A DNA stretch of 14,766 bases, taken from assembly GCA_002343845.1 (NCBI GenBank), contig DDSQ01000155.1, positions 20,677-35,442 of the forward strand, in the 5' to 3' direction. Under the pieces are notes generated by a model, which was given only the letters and a program-made list of their open reading frames with translations, made no database searches and was not told the DNA's origin. The translations under genes were made by a program, and so were the position numbers. This DNA is from Planctomycetes bacterium UBA2386. Lineage in GTDB: Bacteria > Planctomycetota > UBA1135 > UBA2386. Below, one piece after another: positions 6,312 to 14,117 of the stretch (its first letter is position 1; every line of letters begins with the position of its first letter).

Positions 6312-8111
6312 TCAGCTCTTCTTCGCGGTGCTGAGGATCTGCAGTTCGGCGAGCTGCTCGGGCGACGCGTCGCCCGGCGCCTCGGCCATCAGGTCGAACG
6401 CCGTCGCCGTCTTCGGGAACGCGATCACGTCGCGGATGCCCTCGCGGCCGAGTGCCAGCGTGACGATGCGGTCGACGCCGAGCGCGATGCCGCCGTGCGG
6501 CGGACCGCCGTACTTGTACGCATCGAGCAGGAAGCCGAAGTTCGCGCGCTGCTGCTCCTTGCTGATGCCGAGGAACTCGAACACCTTCGCCTGCAGGGCC
6601 GGACGGTGGATGCGGATCGAGCCGGAACCCAGCTCCCAGCCGTTCATCACGAAGTCGTAGGCGCGGCTGCGGATGTTGGCGGTGTCCTGGCCGAAGTCCT
6701 CGATGTCCCAGTTCACGGGTGCACTGAACGGGTTGTGCGCGAACTGCCAGCGCGCCTTCTCGTCGTTCCACTCGAACATCGGGAAGTTGAGCACCCAGCA
6801 GCAGCGGAACACCTTGCTGTCGCGGAGCCCCAGCAGACCGCCGACCTTGAGCCGCAGGTCGCCGAGTGCCTTGTGCACGACCTTCTTCTGGTCGGCGACG
6901 AACAGCAGCAGGTCGCCGGGCTTGCCGCCCATGTGCGCGACGAGCGCCTTGCCCTTGTCGCCTTCGAAGAACTTCGCGATCGAGCCCTCGAGCCCCGTGG
7001 CGGTGACCTTGGCCCAGGCCAGGCCCTTGGCGCCGAGTTGCGTGACGAACGCCGTCAGCTCGTCGATGCCCTTGCGCGAGAACTTCTCGGCCGCGCCCTC
7101 GGCGCAGATGCCCTTGACGATGCCGCCGGTCTCGACAGCACCCCGGAACACCTTGAAGTCGCTGGTCTTCGCCAGCTCCGTGCAATCGACCAGGGTCATG
7201 CCGAACCGCAGGTCCGGCTTGTCGCACCCGTACTTGTCCATCGCCTCGAAGAAGTCGAAGCGCGGGAACGGCTGCGGCACGTCGATGCCGAACCCCTCCT
7301 TCATGCCGTGCACGAACATCGCCTCGACCACGTCGAGCACGTCGTGCTCCTCGACGAACGCCATCTCGAGGTCGATCTGCGTGAACTCGGGCTGGCGGTC
7401 GGCCCGCAGGTCCTCGTCGCGGAAGCAGCGCGCGATCTGGTAGTAGCGATCGAGCCCGCCCACCATGCAGAGCTGCTTGAAGATCTGCGGGCTCTGCGGC
7501 AGCGCGAAGAACTTGCCGGGATGCACGCGGCTCGGCACCAGGTAGTCGCGCGCGCCTTCGGGCGTGCTCTTGGTGAGGATCGGCGTCTCGATGTCGAGGA
7601 ACCGCTGGCCCTGCAGGAACGTGCGGACCGCGGTGACGAAGCGCGAGCGCTTCTGCAGCGCCTCCTGCAACGGCCGGCGCCGCAGGTCGAGGTAGCGGTA
7701 CTGCATGCGCAGCTCCTCGTTCGCCTCGGCCTTGTCCAGGATCTCGAACGGCGGCGTCTCCGCTTCGCCGAGCACGGTGACGACGTGCGCCACCAGTTCG
7801 ATCTCGCCCGTGCTGCGGTTCTTGTTGATCTTGTCGGCGTCACGCGGTCGCACCCGGCCGCGCACCGCGATCACGTCTTCGGCGCCGAGCCGCCGCACGG
7901 TCTCGAAGGTGCCGGCCGCCATGCCCGGAGCCTCGCTGTCGACCACGATCTGCGTCACGCCGTAGCGGTCGCGCAGGTCGAGGAACACCAACTGGCCGTG
8001 GTGCCGGTGGTTCTCGATCCAGCCGTTCAGGACCACGTCCTGCCCCTGTTCGCGGATCGTCAACTCGCCGCAGGTGTGCGTGCGCTGCCACGGAGAACGC
8101 TTGGTCGTCAT
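6312..8111 (-). CDS. aspS: Aspartyl-tRNA synthetase, bacterial type, probably non-discriminating (Asp/Asn)
   Basis: 599 residues, normal for a full bacterial AspRS. Order: OB-fold anticodon-binding domain (1-115) with NGWIENHRHHGQLVFLDLRDR; class II core with MQYRYLDLRRRPLQ, the Asp-site segment FFALPQSPQIFKQ, motif 2 at 229-247 (CFRDEDLRADRQPEFTQ) and motif 3 GIALGVDRI (541-549, Arg548); a GAD insertion domain about 290-430. The enzyme joins Asp to tRNA-Asp in the cytoplasm. His38 lies where Escherichia coli has Leu30; His there is the known mark of non-discriminating AspRS, which also makes Asp-tRNA-Asn for GatCAB to amidate. The usual HHPF near the active site is HNPF here (His459-Asn460). 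The gene starts 24 bases after the HTTM gene in the same direction, so it may be the distal gene of that operon. No clear ribosome site precedes ATG 8111. Confidence 0.97.
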   Translation of the reverse strand: MTTKRSPWQRTHTCGELTIREQGQDVVLNGWIENHRHHGQLVFLDLRDRYGVTQIVVDSEAPGMAAGTFETVRRLGAEDVIAVRGRVRPRDADKINKNRSTGEIELVAHVVTVLGEAETPPFEILDKAEANEELRMQYRYLDLRRRPLQEALQKRSRFVTAVRTFLQGQRFLDIETPILTKSTPEGARDYLVPSRVHPGKFFALPQSPQIFKQLCMVGGLDRYYQIARCFRDEDLRADRQPEFTQIDLEMAFVEEHDVLDVVEAMFVHGMKEGFGIDVPQPFPRFDFFEAMDKYGCDKPDLRFGMTLVDCTELAKTSDFKVFRGAVETGGIVKGICAEGAAEKFSRKGIDELTAFVTQLGAKGLAWAKVTATGLEGSIAKFFEGDKGKALVAHMGGKPGDLLLFVADQKKVVHKALGDLRLKVGGLLGLRDSKVFRCCWVLNFPMFEWNDEKARWQFAHNPFSAPVNWDIEDFGQDTANIRSRAYDFVMNGWELGSGSIRIHRPALQAKVFEFLGISKEQQRANFGFLLDAYKYGGPPHGGIALGVDRIVTLALGREGIRDVIAFPKTATAFDLMAEAPGDASPEQLAELQILSTAKKS

Positions 8112-8135
8112 TCGGGGCGAAGGTCGTAACCGCGT

Positions 8136-9203
8136 TCAGGGCCTCAATCCAGCGACGCGGCTCGCGCGCCAGCCGATCGCCACGACGATGCCAACACCCC
8201 CCAGCAGGGCTGGTCGCGGCAGCACCTGGGCAGCTACCTCGACGACGAGTGCGCCGTACGCCAGCAGCGCAACGCTGGCGGCCGCGGCGACCCAGCGGCG
8301 CTCGCTCCACCACCGCCGCAGCGTGGTCGGCACATGCTCGAGCGGCACGAAGGCCCACAGCAGCAGCCACACGCGCATGTAGGGCCCGGTGTCCATCGTC
8401 TGCCAGGTCAGCAGATGGAACGCCGTCACCGCCGGCAGCAAGAACCACCGCGAGCGTGGCCAGACGAACACCAGAGGGAACGCGGCCTGCGTGAGCACCA
8501 CGCCGAAGCTCTGCAGTTGGCAGAGGCCGACGCTGCCCGCCGCCAGCCGCGACCACGGGCCGTCGTGGCCGAGCATGATCCCCTGCAGCGTGTAGCCGTT
8601 GAACCACTCCGGGCCGCCGAGCACGGCCTTCGCGATCCCAGCACCGGCGTAGCCGACCGCGAGCGTGAACTGCGTCAACAGCAGCGGCAGGCCGCTGCCG
8701 AGACGCGAAGCCTCGGGGCGGCGACGCCACCGCCGCCAGAACGCATCGAGCGAGCCGGCGGCGCCGACCGGCGCGAACGGCAGCGCCAGCAGCGCGAACG
8801 CCAGCGCGACCTTGTCGTGGTGCGGCTTGCCGAACGAGTAGGCGAGCCCGGTCGTCCAGAAGAACGCGACGGCGCCGAGCGCACAGCTCGTGCGCGACGC
8901 GATGCCGAGCATGCCGGCGAGCAGCGCGATCGTGCCGCCGAGCAGCACCGCGTGCGCGGCGTCGCTGCCGAGCGGCGCGATGCCGAGCACCTGCACGAAC
9001 AACAGCGGCGTCCACGGCCGCAGCGGCCCGCCCGCATCGACCAGCGCGGCGTCGCGCAGGACCACCGGCGCGTAGAGCCACAGGTCGTAGAGCGCCGTGA
9101 AGCAGACGAGCACGCGGAACGCCGCGAGGCGCGTGGCCGGCACGTCGCCGAAGAACCACCGTTCGAGCCACGCGAACGCCGGCGGCGCTGCGGGCGTGTT
9201 CAT
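8136..9203 (-). CDS. HTTM / vitamin K-dependent carboxylase-like integral membrane protein
   Basis: 355 residues from ATG 9203, largely hydrophobic with about eight or nine likely membrane helices (for example 29-49, 86-108, 132-148, 172-190, 226-247, 252-269, 275-290, 306-325 and 332-345). The order of motifs fits the HTTM family, related to gamma-glutamyl carboxylase. FGKPHHDKVALAF (His128, His129) matches the NNHSYL region, YAGAGIAKAVLGGPEWFNGYTL (split here: YAGAGIAK, then PEWFNG) matches the AGVKKLDADW region with Lys192 at the catalytic Lys, and AFHLLTWQ (His263) matches the conserved YFH segment. These matches are from memory and by eye. The lumenal C-terminal domain of the animal enzyme is absent. 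ATG 9203 overlaps the previous gene's TGA in an ATGA (9200-9203), so translation is probably coupled. The reaction is unknown; a DoxX-like role is a less likely alternative. Confidence 0.75.
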   Translation of the reverse strand: MNTPAAPPAFAWLERWFFGDVPATRLAAFRVLVCFTALYDLWLYAPVVLRDAALVDAGGPLRPWTPLLFVQVLGIAPLGSDAAHAVLLGGTIALLAGMLGIASRTSCALGAVAFFWTTGLAYSFGKPHHDKVALAFALLALPFAPVGAAGSLDAFWRRWRRRPEASRLGSGLPLLLTQFTLAVGYAGAGIAKAVLGGPEWFNGYTLQGIMLGHDGPWSRLAAGSVGLCQLQSFGVVLTQAAFPLVFVWPRSRWFLLPAVTAFHLLTWQTMDTGPYMRVWLLLWAFVPLEHVPTTLRRWWSERRWVAAAASVALLAYGALVVEVAAQVLPRPALLGGVGIVVAIGWRASRVAGLRP

Positions 9204-10537
9204 GGCCGCCGCCAATCGACCAGCACGGTCGGCGCCACGTCGACCGGGCCGTCGGCGGTGAGGCGGATGCGGCCGTCGGCCAGCACGAACCCGACGAACG
9301 GCGGCGCTCCCGGCACTTGCGCGGATTCGACCTTCGCGAAGAACGCGCGCGCCGCGTCCTCGCCGCCGAAGGCGACCTCGGCGAGCATCTGCCAGTAGCC
9401 GTCCTGGTGCACGCCGACATCGTGCTCGTGCAGCGCCACACGTTCGCCGTCGGCACGGATGCCGGTGATGCGCGGCCGGTAGATGACGTCGTTCTCGCGC
9501 CACGTCTCGGTGTACATCGAGAACCCGACGAACGGCCAGCCACGCCCGTAGCCGAGTGCTGCGGCGAGCAGTTGCAGCAGCACGACGCCGAGCACGGCCG
9601 TGCGCAGTGCGACGTGCGCGAGCCGGCCCGCGAACGCCCGCCCGCGTGCTCGCGACCAGCCCCAGGCGAAGAACGACGCCGCGAGGACTGCCGCGCCTGC
9701 CAGCAGGAACCGCGGATCGAACGGTCCCGGGGACGGCACCACGATCGGCACGCGCCCGGCGAGGGTGCTGCGCAGATCGCGGTCGAAGGCGTGCACTTCC
9801 AGCGTGTGCCGCCCGGGGCGCAGCCCGCGGATGCGGCCGTCGGGCAGCGGCTGCAGCAGGTGGTGATGCTGGCGGCGCACGCGGAGCGAGGCACCGCCCC
9901 GCGCCTGCACGTCGAGGACCAGGGCGTACTCGTCGGCCGCGCTGCCAACCATGTCGACGGTGGGCGCCGTCGTCGCTCGCGGTGCAGGACCGGCGTCGGG
10001 CTGGTAGGCGAAGGTGCCCTGCGCCGTCGCGAGCAGCACGCGACCGTCGGCGCCGAGGGCCAGCCGTTCGTAGGGCGGAGCGGGCAGACCGTCGGCGCGG
10101 TGGAACACACGACCGAAGCGCAGCCGCGGGTCGAGGACCCCGAACTCGTTCTCGCTGCACCACCACAACCGCCCCCGCGCGTCGGCGGCGACGCTGCGTA
10201 CGCCCGCCGACGGCGCGCCGTCGCGCAGATCCGCCGCATCGAGCACCGGCTGCTCGGCGTCGCCGACGAACAGGCCGCGCTCGCACGCGACGACGACCAT
10301 GCCCCACGGCAGCACCGCGAGTTCGTGCCAGGCGCCGGTCGGCGTGGTGCTGTCGAGCTTCCGGACTTCGGCACCGCGGCGGATGGCCGCGTACTCCGGT
10401 GTCAGCAGGAACGTGATGCCGGGCCGCACCTCGGCGTGCACGACCGGCGGCGGCAACGTCACCTCGACGCGGACGAAGTCCTGCGCGCCGGCCAAGGCGC
10501 TGAGTGCGACCGCCAGCAGCGACGCAGTTCGTGGCAC
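9200..10537 (-). CDS. Secreted, membrane-anchored protein with propeller-like and Y_Y_Y-like segments; probable HTTM partner
   Basis: 445 residues. A short signal peptide (1-19, SLLAVALSALAGAQ) is followed by propeller-like pieces (about 45-180, for example VRSVAADARGRLWWCSENEFGVLDP and RLALGADGRVLLATAQGTFAY) like those of two-component regulator propellers. Then comes a Y_Y_Y-like beta-sandwich (about 203-268, ending LRPGRHTLEVHAFDRDL). Two membrane helices follow at about 276-295 and 309-329, then an outside-facing tail (330-445) opening with GWPFVGFSMYTETW. I associate a WPF-x4-MY pattern after a helix with genes placed next to HTTM proteins. No kinase, DNA-binding or catalytic motif is seen, so it is not a complete hybrid sensor. 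The start is GTG at 10535-10537, 24 bases after the permease stop, without a clear ribosome site. It overlaps the HTTM start by 4 bases. Function unknown; a substrate-binding or scaffold subunit for the HTTM enzyme is inference. Confidence 0.7.
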   Translation of the reverse strand: MPRTASLLAVALSALAGAQDFVRVEVTLPPPVVHAEVRPGITFLLTPEYAAIRRGAEVRKLDSTTPTGAWHELAVLPWGMVVVACERGLFVGDAEQPVLDAADLRDGAPSAGVRSVAADARGRLWWCSENEFGVLDPRLRFGRVFHRADGLPAPPYERLALGADGRVLLATAQGTFAYQPDAGPAPRATTAPTVDMVGSAADEYALVLDVQARGGASLRVRRQHHHLLQPLPDGRIRGLRPGRHTLEVHAFDRDLRSTLAGRVPIVVPSPGPFDPRFLLAGAAVLAASFFAWGWSRARGRAFAGRLAHVALRTAVLGVVLLQLLAAALGYGRGWPFVGFSMYTETWRENDVIYRPRITGIRADGERVALHEHDVGVHQDGYWQMLAEVAFGGEDAARAFFAKVESAQVPGAPPFVGFVLADGRIRLTADGPVDVAPTVLVDWRRP

Positions 10538-10561
10538 CGCGCCGATGCTAGCAGCGCACGC

Positions 10562-13168
10562 TCACTCGTAGCGCACCGACTCCGCCGGACTCTCGCGCAG
10601 CGCGCGCACGGCCGGTACCACCGACGCCAGCAGTGCCGTGACGAACGCGAGCACGGGCACCAGCAGGAACCACGGCCACGGCAAGGTCACCGGCGCATCG
10701 AGCCGCGCAACCTGGTTCATGCCGAGCACGAGCACCGTCGCCAGCACTGCGCCGAGCCCGCACGAGAGGATGCTGGCGAGTGCGGCGACGACGGCACCCT
10801 CGAGCACGAAGCTGCCGCCGAGCGCCCCGCGCGTGATGCCGAGCGCGCGCAGCACGCCGAGTTCGCGCGCGCGGCCGAGCATCGCGATCGTCATGCCGTT
10901 CAGCAGGCCGACGCCCGCGAGCACCAGCATCAAGAACAGCAGCAGGTCGAAGAGGCGGAAGTCCTTGCCGACGTCGCGCCGCATGTAGGCCTCGATCGCC
11001 GCGCCGTCCTTCCAGCCGGAGATGCCCGGCAGCGCCGCCTTCGCCGCGTCGCCGACCGCCGTGGCGTCGGCGCCGGGCTGCAGCCGCAGCGTCACCATCG
11101 CCACGCTGGTCGCCGGGATGCAGAAGTCCTGCCGCAACCAGTGCGGGGACGCGAACGCGAACGCGCGTTCGTCGCCGTCGAACCCGACGCGGTCGTCGAC
11201 GAGCAGCACCTCGTACGAAACCGGCACGCCGTTCTTGTCGCGCATCGCGACCAGATCGCCGGCCTGCCACTGCCGGCTCTTCGCGAGCCGGCGACTGACG
11301 ACCAGCGTGCGGACGCGTTCGTCGCTGTAGCGACGCACCAGCGCCGGATCGCCTTCGAGCGGCCCGTCGCGGCCCGCTGCCGCCGCCGGCGCGACGCCGC
11401 GCAGCAGGAAGCCCGCGCCCCGCTCCTCGCCTTCGAACGCCTCGACGGCGGCGACCCCGGGCAGGGCCGCGAGCGCCTGCGCCGCAGCCGGCGTCGTCGG
11501 CTGGCAGCGCACGAAGACACGCTCGTGCAGGGCCGCGGCGGCGAAGTTGCCGACGTCGGCATGCAGCGAATGCGTGATGCTCTTGAGGCCCAGCACGGCC
11601 AGCAGCACGGCGGACAGCCCGCAGACCGAGGCCGCGATGCGTCCCGACGCGCGCCCGAGCACCTTGGCGACCAGCCATGACGACATCGGCAGCAGCGGCC
11701 GCAGCGGCAGCACCAGGGCCCGCCCGAGCAGCGACGTGAGGCCGGGCGCCAGCAGCAGCACGCTGCCGAACAGCCCAAGGATGCCGGCGAGTTGCAGCAG
11801 CACCATGCGCATCTCGCTGCCTTCCTCGGCGGCGAGCGGCGTCATCGCCAGGTAGGCGAACGGCAGCGCCAGCACCAGCAGGCCGAACATCCACAGGTGC
11901 ACGCCGCGCAACAGGTCGATGCCGTCGTCCTTGCCCGGTGCCAGGCCGCGCGCCCGCAGGATGTCGAGCGCCGAGACCTGCCGCGCGCGAACCAGTGGGA
12001 ACATCGCGCCGCCGAGCGTGAACAACACGCCGAGCGTGAACGTCCACGCCACCGGAAACACCGGGATCAGAAACGTCGACCATTCCTTGCCGAGGCCCAG
12101 CGAGCTGATGCGGTTCTGCTGCAGCACGCGCGCGAGCAACATCCCGAGCAGGACGCCGAGCCCGCTGCCGATCACGCCGAGCAGCAGCGCATCGAGCAGG
12201 AAGATGCGCGTGATCGCGCCGGTACCAGCTCCGAGGCACCGCAGCAGCCCGAGTTGGCGGACGCGGGAGACCAGACCGTGCGACAGCGTCTGGAACACGA
12301 CGTACATGCCCAGCAGCAGCGCCAACCCGCCGAGCACCTTGAGACCGTTGCGGAACGCGCGTTCGTCGGCGCCCTCGCCGATCATGGCGCTGCGCGCGTC
12401 CTGGACGACGAAGCCGCTGCGCAGTTCGTGGCGCAGCCGATCGAGATCCGCGCCTTCGTCGCGCAGCAGGTGGTAGATGCTGCCACCGAGCGGACGCAGG
12501 CGATCGGCGACGTCGATCGGCGCCACGACCACGAGCCCTTGCTCGCGCTTGCCGAGCCGTTCGGCGGCGATCACGCCAACCACGGTGCAGCGGCGCACGA
12601 ACGGCGTCGCGTTCGCAGGGACCGGTGCGGGCGTCAGCACGCCGTCCTTGCACTCGACGCGCTGCAACGCGGGAGGCTCGGCGACCGTGATCTCGCCGCC
12701 GACGTCGACGCCGAGGGCCTGCGCGGCCGCGGCGCCGAGCAGCACGCCCGTCGTCGCCGGATCCGCGTCGGCTGCCACGAGGTCACGACCGCTGGCGACG
12801 ACGTAGTGCGCGAAGGCACCCGCCGGCAACGGCCCGAGTCCGAACACGACGACTTCCTGGCCGCCTGTGCCGGCGCTGAGCACCCCGCGGGACTCGCGCC
12901 AGATCGCGACGTCGCGCACGCCGGCATGGCCGCGCAGTTCGTCGACGACTTCGGCCACCGCACGCTCCGGCCGCAGCGGCAGCACTTCGAGGTCGACCTG
13001 CCCACGCAGCGGTTGCGCCGCCAGCAGCCGGCTCTGGATCGTGTTGTGGTCCATCACGTAGATGGCCACGACGATCGCGACGCCGAGCGCGATGCCGAGC
13101 AGCGTCAACAGGACGCGGAGCCAGCTAGATGCCCAGTTCCTGGAGACGATGAAAGACGTCAGCGACAC
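10562..13168 (-). CDS. ABC transporter permease, FtsX/LolCE/YbbP-like, ten predicted membrane helices
   Basis: 868 residues with two FtsX-type halves. Helices are likely near 17-38, 275-297, 322-349, 366-391, 424-443, 458-478, 510-530, 741-765, 787-815 and 834-855. Large extracytoplasmic domains of MacB_PCD type occupy about 40-270 and 535-735. The FtsX signatures appear twice: RVRQLGLLRCLGAGTGAITRI (302-322, shown here only in part as RQLGLLRCLGA) and RARELGVLRALGITRGAL. Such permeases do not carry solutes through a pore. They couple ATP use in the cytoplasm to movements outside, extracting lipoproteins or exporting peptides and lipids. It pairs with the ATPase directly upstream and is twice the size of LolC or MacB core halves, closer to YbbP. 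The GTG start at 13168 has GGAGGT seven bases before it, and lies 44 bases inside the ATPase gene. A cargo cannot be named from sequence. Confidence 0.92.
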   Translation of the reverse strand: MSLTSFIVSRNWASSWLRVLLTLLGIALGVAIVVAIYVMDHNTIQSRLLAAQPLRGQVDLEVLPLRPERAVAEVVDELRGHAGVRDVAIWRESRGVLSAGTGGQEVVVFGLGPLPAGAFAHYVVASGRDLVAADADPATTGVLLGAAAAQALGVDVGGEITVAEPPALQRVECKDGVLTPAPVPANATPFVRRCTVVGVIAAERLGKREQGLVVVAPIDVADRLRPLGGSIYHLLRDEGADLDRLRHELRSGFVVQDARSAMIGEGADERAFRNGLKVLGGLALLLGMYVVFQTLSHGLVSRVRQLGLLRCLGAGTGAITRIFLLDALLLGVIGSGLGVLLGMLLARVLQQNRISSLGLGKEWSTFLIPVFPVAWTFTLGVLFTLGGAMFPLVRARQVSALDILRARGLAPGKDDGIDLLRGVHLWMFGLLVLALPFAYLAMTPLAAEEGSEMRMVLLQLAGILGLFGSVLLLAPGLTSLLGRALVLPLRPLLPMSSWLVAKVLGRASGRIAASVCGLSAVLLAVLGLKSITHSLHADVGNFAAAALHERVFVRCQPTTPAAAQALAALPGVAAVEAFEGEERGAGFLLRGVAPAAAAGRDGPLEGDPALVRRYSDERVRTLVVSRRLAKSRQWQAGDLVAMRDKNGVPVSYEVLLVDDRVGFDGDERAFAFASPHWLRQDFCIPATSVAMVTLRLQPGADATAVGDAAKAALPGISGWKDGAAIEAYMRRDVGKDFRLFDLLLFLMLVLAGVGLLNGMTIAMLGRARELGVLRALGITRGALGGSFVLEGAVVAALASILSCGLGAVLATVLVLGMNQVARLDAPVTLPWPWFLLVPVLAFVTALLASVVPAVRALRESPAESVRYE

Positions 13169-13910
13169 GGAACGGACCTCCGGTGAGTTCGGCGTCCTTG
13201 CGGAGCGCGCCGTCGTGCAAGAACAGCACGCGATCCCCCGCCGCGGCGTCGCGGGGGTTGTGCGTCACCAGCAGGATCGAGGTGCCGAGCTTCTGCCCGA
13301 CCGAGCGCAGCAGCGCGACCACTTCTTCGCCGGCCTTGCTCGACAGATTGCCGGTCGGCTCGTCGGCGAGCACGAGCGGCGGCTGCGTCGCCAGCGCGCG
13401 CGCGATCGACACCCGCTGCATCTCGCCGCCCGACAACGACGGCGGCAGGCGGTTCTTCAGCGCCTTGATGCCGAGCAGGTCGAGCAGCCCGTCGATGCGG
13501 GCGCGGTGCTTCTTCGGTCGCTCGCCGACGATGCGCAGCGGCAGCGTCACGTTCTCGTCGACGGTGAGGTCGGGCAGCAGGTTGAAGAACTGGAAGATGA
13601 AGCCGATCCGCCGACGGCGGATGGCGGCGCGGTGCTCCTCGTCGCCGGCCCCGAGGTCGGTGCCGTCGAGCAGCACCTGGCCGGCCGACGGGCGATCGAG
13701 GCCGGCGAGCATGTGCAGCAGCGTCGACTTGCCCGAGCCCGACGGGCCCATGATCGTCGCGAACTCGCCCGGCCGCAGCGCGAAGCTGACGTCGCGCACC
13801 ACCGGAACCTGCTGGCCGTCGTTCGCGCGGAAGCGGAACAGGCCCCTGGCTTCGAGCACGGGCACGGTCGACGACGGCGGCGTGGAGTCAGCGGCTTGGG
13901 CGGGGGTCAT
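13125..13910 (-). CDS. ABC transporter ATP-binding protein, LolD/MacB type
   Basis: 261 residues, one complete ATPase domain. Walker A is GPSGSGKST (55-63), the Q-loop is GFIFQFFNLLPDLTVDENV with Gln107, the signature is LSGGEMQR (159-166), Walker B is LVLADEPTGNL (179-189), and the switch His217 is in LLVTHNPRDA. The FFNLLPDLTV form and the DEPTGNLSS ending are typical of the LolD/MacB/FtsE group that works with FtsX-type permeases, matching the gene that follows. It binds and splits ATP on the cytoplasmic face of the inner membrane. A 15-residue N-terminal extension rich in Ala, Thr and Ser precedes the first strand; no strong ribosome site supports ATG 13910, so a later start is possible, though no better one is seen. 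It is the first gene of the minus-strand cluster, with a promoter-like sequence 30-58 bases upstream. Its stop lies inside the permease gene. Confidence 0.95.
   Translation of the reverse strand: MTPAQAADSTPPSSTVPVLEARGLFRFRANDGQQVPVVRDVSFALRPGEFATIMGPSGSGKSTLLHMLAGLDRPSAGQVLLDGTDLGAGDEEHRAAIRRRRIGFIFQFFNLLPDLTVDENVTLPLRIVGERPKKHRARIDGLLDLLGIKALKNRLPPSLSGGEMQRVSIARALATQPPLVLADEPTGNLSSKAGEEVVALLRSVGQKLGTSILLVTHNPRDAAAGDRVLFLHDGALRKDAELTGGPFRVADVFHRLQELGI
13176..13181 (-). promoter_or_regulatory. Ribosome binding site GGAGGT for the permease, inside the ATPase gene
   Basis: Minus-strand GGAGGT is followed by a 7-base spacer and GTG at 13168. It is a near-perfect Shine-Dalgarno site and supports the GTG start and hence the 44-base overlap with the ATPase gene. 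It matters because no ATG lies nearby in frame before the first membrane helix. Confidence 0.8.
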
Positions 13911-13939
13911 GCAGCGAGGCAGCCAGGGTCGGCGCAGTT

Positions 13940-13968
13940 ACTTTGCCGCGCCAAGTAGATGGCGTCAA
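13940..13968 (-). promoter_or_regulatory. Candidate sigma-70 promoter of the ABC-HTTM cluster
   Basis: On the minus strand TTGACG (13968-13963) is separated by 17 bases from CAAAGT (13945-13940), a good -35 box with a weak -10 box (three of six consensus bases). A start site near 13933 would give a leader of about 23 bases before ATG 13910. The stretch is less GC-rich than its surroundings. It is the only promoter-like pair I find convincing in this intergenic region. Confidence 0.4.
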
Positions 13969-14060
13969 GACTCGACGCACGGCGCCGCTGGCTCCCATGC
14001 CAACGCGTGCGTGAACCCTGGGCGCCGCGCCGCGCGCAACTGCAACGCCGCCCTTCGACC

Positions 14061-14092
14061 GCACGACGGCCTTTGCCTCGGTCCCGTCGTGC
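14061..14092. repeat. 9-bp inverted repeat in the leader of the rlmN-like gene
   Basis: GCACGACGG (14061-14069) pairs perfectly with CCGTCGTGC (14084-14092) around a 14-base loop. It lies 25 bases before the ATG of the radical SAM methyltransferase gene and inside the 207-base divergent intergenic region (13911-14117). No T-run follows on either side, so a standard terminator is unlikely. An operator or a leader hairpin is possible. No other gene was found in that region. Confidence 0.45.
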
Positions 14093-14117
14093 CGGTAAGC
14101 AGACGCAGACGCCGCCG

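Noticed and set aside
5286..8129. A 947-codon open frame on the plus strand across the peroxiredoxin and aspS genes
   Set aside because: It is antisense to two well-supported genes and is rich in Arg, His, Ala and Leu with no domain. High GC content suppresses stop codons in such shadow frames.
7840..10374. An 844-codon minus-strand frame overlapping the propeller, HTTM and aspS genes
   Set aside because: It is a shifted frame of three recognisable genes and is dominated by Arg, Ser and Ala.
9317..11680. A 787-codon open frame on the plus strand opposite the propeller protein and the permease
   Set aside because: Composition is Arg/Ala/His/Gln-rich and low in structure, without motifs; the opposite strand has clear signal peptide, helices and FtsX signatures.
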